IMG/VR virus record: IMGVR_UViG_3300037099_000343
Coordinates: 1-30,172 of that record
Reading direction: 5' to 3' (one strand)
DNA: 30,172 nt
Source: a virus
A program made the translations under genes and the position numbers. The first letter of the stretch is position 1. Each line of letters begins with the position of its first letter. Below the pieces are notes generated by a model. That model searched no databases, was not told where the DNA came from, and saw only the letters and a list, made by a program, of their open reading frames with translations. This document shows, one piece after another, positions 22,819-30,172 of this stretch.

Positions 22819-24260
22819 ATTTCCCCCTCTTTCTTTTCTTCGGCTTGCCGGGCTCTCCAACCGCTCACAGGCAAAGGAATCTTTTCGCACATCGGCAGAT
22901 AAAAATCGCCATGGAGAGCAAGCGCCGCCGCGATCACGCAATCATCATGAAATCCGCTATCCGCGCCCAGCTTTTCCTTTTCTTCATCCTTGATAAAAGT
23001 AGCGCACTCCCCCAGCAAATATCGGCAATAGACCGGCCTGTGAGTTGCCAGATACGATTTAAGAGAGCCGCACACAAGCTGCTTAGCTTCGGTGGTCTCT
23101 AGAAAACCGTATTGCTTTGTCATCACCTTGCCGATCGAATCGATTTTCTCTTTGACGTAAAGATTAGCTTTGAGCGTGATAAGCCTGTCAATCGTAGTTA
23201 TGCCAGCGCCGTTTCTCTCCGGAACGATCAGCGCGTTTTCATAATAGCGCGAGAGATTAAAAAGCCTGTCCCCCCACTTGTACGAATCAATCTCATTGCT
23301 CCGCATGCGTGCGACAAACTCTTTTTTGAAGCGATCATAGACATAAGCCACGGAATAATCCTGCTTCAATCCCTCCCCGATATCAGAGCCGATACAATAG
23401 CGGTATTTCCAGTGGAGCTGATCCCAGCTATCCGTCAGGAAATACGGGAAACGCCAGAGCTCGGTAATTCCCTGCGGATTCTCGATAAAATCAATATCTT
23501 TTGTCTTTTTATCAACCAGAACGCTTCCAGTGGTCCCGGCCTGCAAATATTTATGATCTTCGAGAACTCCCATGAAGAAACACGTGTCAAGAGACGCCTC
23601 AAACGAGCAATAATATTCCTGCTTGATCTTTGATTCAGACATACCGGATTCGCGTTCAGCCTGGATCATTCCGGCGGTGATGACATCCGTGTCATCGACA
23701 GTGAGTAATTCACAGAACCATTCTTTGTTATTTTTCGCCATTTCGTACAATTCAAAACCGTGGTTCCTTCCCCTGGGCGTGTAATTAAAAAGCGCCCAGC
23801 CCCCATTCTCCGTCAAAATAGGCCGTATTAAATCCCATGCCACGGGATTCTGTAAACTGTACTCCGAAAAAACGCACCCGACGGGATTAGTTCCCATGAT
23901 CGCGTCGATGTTATCCGTCCCGATGATCTGAAAAAGCGATCCGCACTTTAACTTGATTTTCATTTCACTTTGGTTGGTGTTCTCACGTATCTCTTCTGGA
24001 ATATGATCCATGTACTTAAAGCCGGCCCTGTCTATTCCGTCCCAAAGAACTTTTCTTCCCTGGTTGTAGGTGGGGAAGAAATAGTAGTATGTCCCGACAC
24101 GCTTATGGGCTTCTTTCACGATTAGATTGAGCAGGGTTTTATCTTTCCCTGATCGCCTATGCCACACAGCCACCCCGCGTAGATAGCCGTTTTCTAGGCA
24201 ATCGCAGAGGGGTATTTGATATTCTCTTGGTGTGTAGTTATGTGGCAGATCAACTCTCAT
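22806..24260 (-). CDS. phage terminase large subunit
   Basis: 484 residues. The ATPase part has Walker A H34-RRSGKD40, an unusual but known terminase form with Arg-Arg. Walker B is in VGCVFSEYS near residue 130, and a coupling-like GWALFNYTPRG follows. The nuclease part has the acidic triad of the RNase H-like fold: Asp in IGSDIGEGLKQDYS, Glu in ALIVPERNG, and the Asp pair in GFHDDCVIAAALAL. It pumps DNA through the portal and cuts the concatemer. The start overlaps the small-subunit stop as ATGA. Confidence 0.9.
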   Translation of the reverse strand: MRVDLPHNYTPREYQIPLCDCLENGYLRGVAVWHRRSGKDKTLLNLIVKEAHKRVGTYYYFFPTYNQGRKVLWDGIDRAGFKYMDHIPEEIRENTNQSEMKIKLKCGSLFQIIGTDNIDAIMGTNPVGCVFSEYSLQNPVAWDLIRPILTENGGWALFNYTPRGRNHGFELYEMAKNNKEWFCELLTVDDTDVITAGMIQAERESGMSESKIKQEYYCSFEASLDTCFFMGVLEDHKYLQAGTTGSVLVDKKTKDIDFIENPQGITELWRFPYFLTDSWDQLHWKYRYCIGSDIGEGLKQDYSVAYVYDRFKKEFVARMRSNEIDSYKWGDRLFNLSRYYENALIVPERNGAGITTIDRLITLKANLYVKEKIDSIGKVMTKQYGFLETTEAKQLVCGSLKSYLATHRPVYCRYLLGECATFIKDEEKEKLGADSGFHDDCVIAAALALHGDFYLPMCEKIPLPVSGWRARQAEEKKEGEIWAS

Positions 24261-24721
24261 TTCTTAGGCCTTGGCTCCCCAAATCTATCAATAATGTTGA
24301 TAGTTAAACCTGCCTCCGCGCCATGCCCCGCGCTTATTTTGTCCGGGGATATCTTCGACTTTAGTTCGCTTAAAATCAACTTGCGGGCATCCACACGGAG
24401 TTTAGAGCGGGTGATATGCTCCTTGTCAACAAACGGCTTTCCCTTATCGTCAAAGGCAACATCAAGGCTTTCATCGTCGGCAATTTCCAGTATTTCCTCC
24501 GCTAAAACCGCGTACTGCTCTTCTTTCGCTCGCGCGTATTGCTCCGCAAATTCTTTATCATTGAGCCATTCCATGACTGTGGACAGATCAGGTACGCCAT
24601 CCATAGATTTTGATAATTCCTTGAGAATACTGCGGACAGATTTGTTTGACGCGGCAATCATATTACAGATTGCTTTTTGAATTTCGAGTTTATCAGGTTT
24701 AGAAGTCCGTCCTTTTTTCAT
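24257..24721 (-). CDS. phage terminase small subunit
   Basis: 154 residues if ATG 24721 is the start. An open frame reaches 24862, but that extension has no conserved look and its front is repeat-like. The ribosome binding site is weak (CAGGG 14 bases off), so the start is uncertain. A helix-turn-helix lies in residues 20-65 (SVRSILKELSKSMDGVPDLS, then VMEWLNDKEFAEQYARAKEE). Then follow EEILEIADDES and EHITRSKLRVDARKLILSEL, the standard pattern of Sf6 gp1-like small terminases. It recognises the packaging site and recruits the large subunit. Confidence 0.8.
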   Translation of the reverse strand: MKKGRTSKPDKLEIQKAICNMIAASNKSVRSILKELSKSMDGVPDLSTVMEWLNDKEFAEQYARAKEEQYAVLAEEILEIADDESLDVAFDDKGKPFVDKEHITRSKLRVDARKLILSELKSKISPDKISAGHGAEAGLTINIIDRFGEPRPKK

Positions 24722-24854
24722 GGCTGCACTATAAACCCTGATTTTTGTGATTTCTTTGGCTGGCTCTGGTTGGGTCTGGGCGGTTCTCAAACGGCAGTTA
24801 AAGGACTTGACAAGGTATTTTGCGGGTAAGACCGGGTAAGAATTAACGCGCAGC

Positions 24855-24902
24855 GCGGACATTTATGTCCGCTATCAAACCGGTCTGAAGACCCGGACTA
24901 CG
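24855..24902. repeat. small hairpin and reversed family B repeat at the right end of the phage block
   Basis: GCGGACATTTATGTCCGC (24855-24872) is a perfect hairpin, followed by a reversed family B copy at 24882-24902. From there to 24972 the DNA is spacer with a degenerate GTGAA/TTCAC-like pair (CGTGAAGATCGCTCACG) touching the stop codon of the next gene. Confidence 0.7.
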
Positions 24903-24972
24903 TTTTGCATCAACAATCGTAAAGAGTGATTTGAGGATTACGATTTGAAAGACGTGAAGATCGCTCACGAAT

Positions 24973-25338
24973 CTATGTCAATAACCAACGAAGAGCTTTT
25001 TCTTCGCTGCTCCCAACGTATACGTTAGCTTCGCTATTTACCGCCATATTCTCCGCAAACTTATTTATGTGCTCCGGCCTTCTAAGCATGGCTAACTTGA
25101 ATTTATTTCCGAATATAGTGGCAACCAGCGCGCCGAGATAGAACTTTTGCATATCCCTCACATTAGGTAAATTGAACGCATCGACAAGAATTCTTGCGCG
25201 TTTGTTTTCTTCTGACAACTTCTTGACGGTCATTATTGTGTTATTAATATCGGCAATATGGGCGAATGGATTCCCCTCCCCGGAGAGAGTAATCTTCAGG
25301 TATTCATCAAAGACTTCAAATGATAATTGAGGATTCAA
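24973..25338 (-). CDS. STAS/SpoIIAA-like small protein
   Basis: 121 residues, starting at TTG 25338 just behind GGAGG. The pattern is beta-beta-alpha-beta-alpha: FEVFDEYLKITLSGEGN, ARILVDAFNLPNV, KFKLAMLRRPEHINKFAENM, ANVYVGSSEEKALRWL. It resembles the SpoIIAA-like/STAS-SEC14 proteins often found as stand-alone regulators. The segment RILVD is where such proteins carry the switch region. The partner is unknown. First non-phage gene to the right of the terminase. A TATAAT lies at about 25430-25436 on the minus strand. Confidence 0.55.
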   Translation of the reverse strand: MNPQLSFEVFDEYLKITLSGEGNPFAHIADINNTIMTVKKLSEENKRARILVDAFNLPNVRDMQKFYLGALVATIFGNKFKLAMLRRPEHINKFAENMAVNSEANVYVGSSEEKALRWLLT

Positions 25339-25438
25339 TATTACCTCCGTCGCGCACTTAAGACATGTGATCTTTTTGTGGAACTAATACTCTGCACGGT
25401 ACTGATAATCTTAAATCACTACATTAATTATATTATAA

Positions 25439-25999
25439 TCAAGAGTCTTGTAATTCATATGTAAAATAAATATCACTATCGCCTGATGAAATACTCCTAA
25501 CCTGTCTCACAACAGTTTTCTTCCCGAAAATTTTAAGGGCCTTTTGAAAGTAACCCATGAGAAGTTTTTCGAAGTAATAATGTCTGATTTGAAGCCTGGT
25601 GATTTTGAGATGAACGACGTTGTTCTCGAATTTTGTGATAACTATACCTTCGTCAAAATAGGTCGACCAGAGTTTAGTTAGTACCGATTCAACGAAGAGC
25701 TTTATATCCTTTTTGAGCAGATAAGATGTGTATGGGCCTTCCGACGACAGGACGAATTGAGCGGCTACCTTCCCGAACGTCACGTACTGCATCATATCGT
25801 TGTCGAAAAATTCCTTAATCATCTCGTCAAGAAAAAGGATGAATTTATCCATCGGAACGGGAGTAATGGCCCAAATTGTATTGCTGAAAAATTTGTCCTT
25901 TGCCTTAAGTTTGGATGTAAAAGAGTTCCAGCGTTCCTCGCCGAAAACTTTAACGATAGCAGCTTTTCCTATAAGAAAAATGAAGCCTTTTACATTCAT
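25439..25999 (-). CDS. unknown soluble protein, possibly DUF2378/heme-NO-binding-like
   Basis: 186 residues with GGGAGG upstream. Alternating helices and strands: MNVKGFIFLIGKAAIVKVFG, then WAITPVPMDKFILFLDEMIKE and VVHLKITRLQIRHYYFEKLL. The start and the C-terminal strand pair (FTYEL) recall myxobacterial DUF2378 proteins or the H-NOX-like fold, but I cannot confirm it. There is no conserved His for heme at a clear position. The start codon overlaps the stop of a short upstream open frame (ATGA), so it may have been the second gene of an operon. Confidence 0.45.
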   Translation of the reverse strand: MNVKGFIFLIGKAAIVKVFGEERWNSFTSKLKAKDKFFSNTIWAITPVPMDKFILFLDEMIKEFFDNDMMQYVTFGKVAAQFVLSSEGPYTSYLLKKDIKLFVESVLTKLWSTYFDEGIVITKFENNVVHLKITRLQIRHYYFEKLLMGYFQKALKIFGKKTVVRQVRSISSGDSDIYFTYELQDS

Positions 26000-26219
26000 A
26001 TCGAAACCTCCCGGAAATGCCTATGTGGATTAAATAAATTATTTTTATTACCAGAATCAATTGGGGAAACTTTATTTTTGATAAACTCAGGTTTATTAGA
26101 TTTTAGTTGCCGTGAGACGTAATAATAAAGTTTCTCCATTTTCTTGCTGGGGTAGAATTCCACACCAAACTCATAAAACTCATTCTCATTGATGACTTTA
26201 CTCCATTTTTGTATATCAA
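25996..26219 (-). pseudogene. short open frame ahead of 25439..25999, probable gene remnant
   Basis: About 74 codons are open on the minus strand, including FYEFGVEFYPSKKMEKLYYY, ending in TGA that overlaps the next ATG. No start codon with a ribosome binding site exists; the only ATG (26139) gives 47 residues without one. GVEF followed by a helix is reminiscent of the C-terminus of a PilZ domain, a weak guess. It is probably the decayed 3' end of an upstream gene. The remaining 26220-26247 holds nothing recognised. Confidence 0.3.
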
Positions 26220-26247
26220 TTTAATATTAGCTTACATACGGCCATCG

Positions 26248-27216
26248 CTATTCAAATGCTAATGCTTTATCTCCTGACAGTATCTGATGGGTGCCGTCAC
26301 GATGAAAAAGAATGCGCTTGAAGCATGCTACAACTTCCGGGTTAAACTGCTTGCCAGTGCACCGCTCCAGTTCCTCAATAGCTTTCCACGGCTGCATGCC
26401 CGAACGATATGGCCTGTCGGTAGTCATGGCGTCATAGGAGTCGGCAACCGCTAAAATGTGCGCTCCCAACTGCACTTCCCCTTCGAGGGAACCTTTGTGA
26501 TCGTCATGGTCGAAATACTGGTGATGGGCCAGGACAAGCGGAATAGCTTCGCTCAACACACTGCTCACCGAAGAAAGTATCTGTGCTCCGCGCTCGGAAT
26601 GGCTGGCCATAATATTCATTTCTTCGCTGCTTAGAGAAGCTGCTTTGCCGATAAGTTCCGTGCTGATATCGACTTTGCCAATATCATGCAGCAGCGCCGC
26701 GACTTTAATATTTTCAATCTCGTGGGTTTCCAGTTTCATGGCCTCAGCTATTTCGGTGGCATAATGTGAAACCCTCACGGAATGGCCCTGCGTGTATTTA
26801 TCGGCAGACTCGAGATATTTTGACAGTATTTCCAGTATGCCCATATAGGCGCTTTTTAGCTGAACTATTTGTTTTTCGTTTTTTTCATGCAGATGGCCTA
26901 CAACAATTGAGCACAGGATAAGGAAACTGCCCCATGAAATGATATTTGCAAATAATGAGACGACTGACTGACCCTGCTTGAAATTTTCATAGTTCAGAAA
27001 CACATAAAATGTGACCGCCACGACGCTGAAAATACTGGTAAGCAGGGCTTTTCTTTTCCCAAGTACGAATCCGGCGACAATCGCAGGTAAATAGAATAGA
27101 TTCAGAAGGGCGAGCTTTTCGGTAATAAAATAATTCAAAACAAAAACAGCAGCCAGAATAAACAGCACCACAATCTGCTCGAAATATTTAAAAATATATA
27201 CCTTAATCTTTGACAT
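26248..27216 (-). CDS. membrane HD-GYP-like phosphodiesterase with degenerate GYP motif
   Basis: 322 residues with GGAG upstream. Residues 10-110 contain four membrane segments forming a small sensor-like module, then a helix leads into the HD domain (residues ~125-310). His145, the HD pair 177-178 (HDIGK), His206, HH 231-232 and Asp259 (VADSYDA) are kept, so the metal site looks intact. The HHExxDGxGYP segment reads HHQYFDHDDHKGSLEGE, so the Glu, the DG and the GYP are gone. HD-GYP proteins hydrolyse cyclic di-GMP, and the loss makes that activity uncertain. Divergent substrate use or signalling by binding alone is possible. Confidence 0.8.
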   Translation of the reverse strand: MSKIKVYIFKYFEQIVVLFILAAVFVLNYFITEKLALLNLFYLPAIVAGFVLGKRKALLTSIFSVVAVTFYVFLNYENFKQGQSVVSLFANIISWGSFLILCSIVVGHLHEKNEKQIVQLKSAYMGILEILSKYLESADKYTQGHSVRVSHYATEIAEAMKLETHEIENIKVAALLHDIGKVDISTELIGKAASLSSEEMNIMASHSERGAQILSSVSSVLSEAIPLVLAHHQYFDHDDHKGSLEGEVQLGAHILAVADSYDAMTTDRPYRSGMQPWKAIEELERCTGKQFNPEVVACFKRILFHRDGTHQILSGDKALAFE

Positions 27217-27363
27217 AAACTCTCCTTTTGTAATCTGTGTTCGATTTAATATACGAGGGTACGCTTTAGAACAAGTTAAAACAATCCTTTCTTATCAGCT
27301 TTGCTCCTATGTAAGCGCTTTTTGATATTTTACCAAAGCTGTGCGTTTTTTGCTATTCTTTAT

Positions 27364-27606
27364 TTATTGTTTTATGCACTTTATGGCGTAATGTGTAGGG
27401 CAAGTGCATATTTGACTATAGCCAAACGCTAATCGATATGGACAATGTGCTTGTTGTGTATCGTTCAGGAATATAACGTTTGTGCCATTAACATGTTCAA
27501 CTTCACACATCTTGTGTTCGCCGCATTGATCTGAAGTAAGACAGGAGAACTTGTGAGGACATTTTATTGTCTTTTTGAGTACATCATCAGGAACTTTAAC
27601 CGGCAT
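27364..27606 (-). CDS. small cysteine-rich protein, unknown
   Basis: 80 residues from ATG 27606 with GGGGAGG seven bases upstream. A longer frame to 27687 has no such signal. Eight cysteines: CPHKFSC, QCGEHKMC, HCPYRLAFGYSQICTC and a last one near the end, spaced as in zinc or iron-sulfur proteins. The CPYRLxFGYSxxCxCP block recurs, as far as I recall, in small proteins of sulfate-reducing and related Deltaproteobacteria whose function is unknown. No membrane segment. Metal binding is an inference. Confidence 0.65.
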   Translation of the reverse strand: MPVKVPDDVLKKTIKCPHKFSCLTSDQCGEHKMCEVEHVNGTNVIFLNDTQQAHCPYRLAFGYSQICTCPTHYAIKCIKQ

Positions 27607-27795
27607 AACACCACCTCCCCAAAAAGCTTCTTGCAACCTAACAGGGATGAATAATGATAACAGGAATAAAAGATTTATCAATCCCACGAAAGAAGGTATT
27701 TTATAAATAATTTAATATTCACTTTAGAAAATATTTTGTTGATTAAAATTAATAGCCAAAGCAAAGAAAGCAAAGGGGTGACCTCATGTTTTGTT

Positions 27796-28218
27796 TTAGG
27801 CACCCATTGTTGGGGGTAATTTAACAAGTTGAGTCTGAATAACTACAGCAAGAAGCTGTTTCTGGGAGTCTACAACCTCTGTATACAACAGCATGAGCGT
27901 GCGTCCTTTATTAAGTAACTTACTTTTTGCCGTTAATGTGTCGCCTAATTTCCCCGGGCGAATAAGGCTGGTTTTAGATTCTATGGTAGTAGTTTTTGAG
28001 TTTGGCGGCATATTTAAAAATGCACAGATGGCACCCATTGTATCCGCAAACGCCATAATAGCTCCGCCATGCGCGATCTGACCAATTGTGCAGAGATTTT
28101 CTTTTATTTCAAGAATGCCCACCACTTCTTCTGTAGTCGCTTTAATTACTTGCATACCTAAATATCCAGGTAACAAATTACTATGTGCTTCTTGAATCAT
28201 TTTAATTGTGTCTTGCAT
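27796..28218 (-). CDS. PaaI-like hotdog-fold acyl-CoA thioesterase
   Basis: 140 residues from ATG 28218; AGG lies seven bases before it, while the in-frame ATG at 28224 is too close. The family signature is AHGGAIMAFADTMGA, with His50-Gly-Gly and Asp59 as the usual active-site residues. It is followed by the central strand pattern KTSLIRPGKLGDTLTAKSKL. These enzymes hydrolyse acyl- or aryl-CoA thioesters as homotetramers in the cytoplasm. The substrate cannot be named. Thioesterases of this type often accompany CoA ligases; a truncated one lies 1.6 kb upstream, but not in the same tight operon. Confidence 0.82.
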   Translation of the reverse strand: MQDTIKMIQEAHSNLLPGYLGMQVIKATTEEVVGILEIKENLCTIGQIAHGGAIMAFADTMGAICAFLNMPPNSKTTTIESKTSLIRPGKLGDTLTAKSKLLNKGRTLMLLYTEVVDSQKQLLAVVIQTQLVKLPPTMGA

Positions 28219-28396
28219 ATGCATACCTGCCTTTAAAGGCCTAATAAATTTTTCGGAACACCTCATGAAAATAATTTATTCCTTGCAACTTATTGTTCTG
28301 TTATTTTGAAATTGGGTAAGATATTACTTCTGAGAATGCGAAATATAACAATTTTAATTTTCATGTCAATAGAAATAGTGAATGGTGGATAGAAGA

Positions 28397-28518
28397 GAGA
28401 TCGCCACGTTCATTGTCGTGAACTCGCGATGACAAAAAAACGGGCCTGAAGGCCCGGACTACGAAAGAAAACTACTCTTTGTCATCGCGAGACGACTCTC
28501 AGTCGTCGTGGCGATCTA
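28397..28518. repeat. host-flank copies of repeat families C, B, C
   Basis: Reversed family C variant at 28397-28434 (ATCGCCACG to CGCGATGAC), reversed family B at 28441-28466 and family C variant at 28480-28518. They fill the gap between thioesterase and DUF2993-like genes. The rest of 28219-28525 is AT-rich spacer. These copies show that families B and C are not confined to the phage block. Confidence 0.85.
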
Positions 28519-28525
28519 TCTTTAT

Positions 28526-29299
28526 TCAGTTGGATAAGAATAAATAATTGTTTTGAACACTGACATTATTGATAGTGTATCGTAAGGGCGCAAAAACAAA
28601 AACGCGATCAACCGGGTTTAATATATTTTGCAACTTTTGGATAATGGCGCCGGGAATTAGAAAATGGTTGACAATGGCCTTTGGAGATTGAACCGAAAGG
28701 GAATTATTCTTTGCACTCATCTGTACGGCCGTGTAGCCTTCGATCTTTTTCCCCTTCACATACCTTGCAAGAAGCTTCATGGTTTCAGGAGGAATTTCCG
28801 AAACCGGAATATCAAAAAAACATTCGGCATAAGGCGGAGAAAATCTGACCGAGACTCGCGCCTGATTGTTCCCATATTGTTTTGCTTTAGCGGCAATGTA
28901 GTTATCAATGGCTTGGGCCGAAATCAGAATACCCACTTTGTTATTGGAAGAGGAAAGGATTTTGAACTTTTTTGCGCTCCTTAGCTGATTGAAGTCGATG
29001 ACCGGTTTTTCGTATACGACGGTCATATAATCCACCACCATATTTCCGAGTACGGCACTTTCAAACTTCACGGCAAGAGTTTTTATTTCACCCGGTTTCT
29101 CTTTTGACATCATGATCTGAACAATGATTTTCCTGCACTTAATATTCTTACCCAGAATCTGCTTGATCTCATTCTCTAAATGCCCGGTGTCAGGCCGCGG
29201 TGTTTCCGCAAATGAGGCAAAGGGGAAGATAAGGCCAATGGAAATCAAAAGGAAATAAAACAGTAATCGAATCGCCCTATTTTTGTATGATTTTTCCAT
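28526..29299 (-). CDS. exported DUF2993/LmeA-like lipid-binding protein
   Basis: 257 residues from ATG 29299. A frame open to 29428 lies inside the upstream gene and lacks a signal. The N-terminus is a signal peptide (RLLFYFLLISIGLIFPFASFA). The mature part follows the DUF2993 pattern of a beta-rich tubular lipid-binding fold, ending NPVDRVFVFAPLRYTINNVS and NNYLFLSN, close to the family's conserved C-terminal strand pair. It probably acts in the periplasm. It overlaps the end of 29277..29672 by 23 bases, so the two form an operon. Confidence 0.65.
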   Translation of the reverse strand: MEKSYKNRAIRLLFYFLLISIGLIFPFASFAETPRPDTGHLENEIKQILGKNIKCRKIIVQIMMSKEKPGEIKTLAVKFESAVLGNMVVDYMTVVYEKPVIDFNQLRSAKKFKILSSSNNKVGILISAQAIDNYIAAKAKQYGNNQARVSVRFSPPYAECFFDIPVSEIPPETMKLLARYVKGKKIEGYTAVQMSAKNNSLSVQSPKAIVNHFLIPGAIIQKLQNILNPVDRVFVFAPLRYTINNVSVQNNYLFLSN

Positions 29300-29672
29300 T
29301 TTCAATAAAGAGCTCCTTAAAGCCGTAGCGGGACGGTTCTGAAACCGTAATCCGATAACGATCAGTTTCATCTGACTGATAGATAAATGATTTTTCCGTG
29401 CCTGTTTCCAACGGTATTTTATTAACAAATTCCGGTTTTAATTCTTCGAGCTTATCAGGGTATTTCAGGTTTTTCGCGTAATAGGCCTCAACAGCCGAAG
29501 ATAAAACAGTCATGTCGTTGATAATCTGTTTGCGGGGAACCTCCGTTTTTTCCACCGGCGGCGTGTAGTATTCGGTTCCTCCCTGTCGATAGAGGTAATA
29601 AACATAAACCGCGATGACAATAATTACCAGCAATATGATGCCCGACAGGAATTTCAATTTTCCGCGAAACAT
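29277..29672 (-). CDS. single-pass membrane protein with pseudopilin-like C-terminal domain
   Basis: 131 residues. One membrane helix (LSGIILLVIIVIAVYVYYLY, residues 9-28) is followed by a linker and a domain that resembles the soluble part of type II secretion pseudopilins: DMTVLSSAVEAYYAKNLKYP, DKLEELKPEF, then short strands FIYQSDETDRYRITV. The pilin prepilin-peptidase motif (Gly-Phe-Thr-x-x-Glu) is absent, so it is not a standard pseudopilin. Function unknown. Confidence 0.6.
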   Translation of the reverse strand: MFRGKLKFLSGIILLVIIVIAVYVYYLYRQGGTEYYTPPVEKTEVPRKQIINDMTVLSSAVEAYYAKNLKYPDKLEELKPEFVNKIPLETGTEKSFIYQSDETDRYRITVSEPSRYGFKELFIENGKIIQK

Positions 29673-29785
29673 ATTAAGACATGTCCCCTATTCTCATGTT
29701 ATTCTAATATTAATATACGTTAAATCCGGTTGGGAGAGCTTCAATGATATTCACCATAACATCTTTCCATTTTCCATTCGTGCCC

Positions 29786-30172
29786 TTATTTTCTTTTCTT
29801 TAATTCCTCCGCCCGCAATTCTTTGCGCAGTATTTTCCCCACGTTGGTCTTTGGAAGATCTTCACGAAATTCAATCTCCGTGGGCAGTTTATAAGTCGCC
29901 AGATGGTCCTTCGCGAACTCGATCATTTCTTCAGCCGTCGCCGTTTGTCCCTGTTTCAGGACAATGAAAACCTTGGCGCTCTCTCCCCTCTTCGGATCGG
30001 GAATGCCTATAGCGCAGGCTTCCTGAACTTTAGGATTCAAGTAAAACACCTCATCGATATCCCGCGGATAAACGTTATAGCCGCTGGTGATAATCATGTC
30101 TTTCTTGCGGTCGACAATATAAAAATATCCGTCTTCATCCATCGTCGCGATATCTCCGGTATAGATCCAGCC
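29786..30172 (-). CDS. AMP-forming acyl-CoA synthetase, C-terminal part (cut by window edge)
   Basis: The 128 residues visible start at the window end with [20 protein letters not shown] and [16 protein letters not shown], the A7-A8 core motifs of the ANL superfamily. The A10 motif Pro-Lys-Thr-x-x-Gly-Lys reads [15 protein letters not shown], with the catalytic Lys near the end. These enzymes activate carboxylic acids to acyl-AMP and then acyl-Co[13 protein letters not shown] and [10 protein letters not shown] are typical of long-chain fatty-acid CoA ligases. The gene extends beyond the window. Confidence 0.88.
   Translation of the reverse strand, partial: GWIYTGDIATMDEDGYFYIVDRKKDMIITSGYNVYPRDIDEVFYLNPKVQEACAIGIPDPKRGESAKVFIVLKQGQTATAEEMIEFAKDHLATYKLPTEIEFREDLPKTNVGKILRKELRAEELKKRK

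Noticed and set aside
4441-28518. CRISPR array
   Set aside because: Repeats are dispersed palindromes with irregular spacing and no unique spacers of constant length; no cas genes.

Overview
The window looks like a chromosomal segment of a Desulfobacterota (deltaproteobacterial) bacterium, possibly a Syntrophales-type anaerobe. That assignment is inference from gene style (HD-GYP protein, small Cys-rich protein, PaaI thioesterase, acyl-CoA ligase) and from the kind of palindromic intergenic repeats present; no rRNA or other phylogenetic marker is in view. About 23 kb in the middle is a tailed-phage virion and packaging module, transcribed on the minus strand.

Layout. (1) 1-1726, AT-rich left flank, plus strand: the 3' part of an alpha/beta hydrolase, decayed sequence with an 18-bp inverted repeat at 733-772, a hexapeptide acetyltransferase killed by one in-frame TAA, and the tail end of a NeuD-like acetyltransferase. 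This reads as the scar of a surface-polysaccharide locus. (2) 1739-24721, minus strand, podovirus-like module. In transcription order: small and large terminase, two small unknown genes, P22-like portal, a 28-residue ORF and a strong terminator, scaffold, N4-gp56-type major capsid protein, three unknown structural candidates, a lysis cluster (coiled-coil membrane protein, GH24 lysozyme, YiiX-like papain-fold enzyme, unknown helical protein, holin candidate), head-tail adaptor, beta-rich tail hub, three Gln/Ala-rich unknown proteins, then three fibre or adhesin-like proteins. No integrase, repressor or replication gene is visible. (3) 24973-30172, host flank, minus strand: STAS/SpoIIAA-like protein, an unknown protein, a membrane HD-GYP protein with a lost GYP motif, a Cys-rich small protein, a PaaI-like thioesterase, a DUF2993-like exported protein, a pseudopilin-like membrane protein and a truncated acyl-CoA ligase.

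Two things stand out. First, five proteins of the virion block (tail hub, three fibre/adhesin-like proteins and one capsid-proximal protein) start with textbook Sec signal peptides, and two of the fibres carry many cysteines. This is unexpected for virions that assemble in the cytoplasm. It suggests either membrane-linked or extracytoplasmic assembly, or structural genes reused for surface display. Second, the spacers between phage genes are packed with at least five families of short palindromic repeats. Two of these families recur in the host flank, and the GTGAA heptad family repeatedly sits on the stop codons of virion genes.
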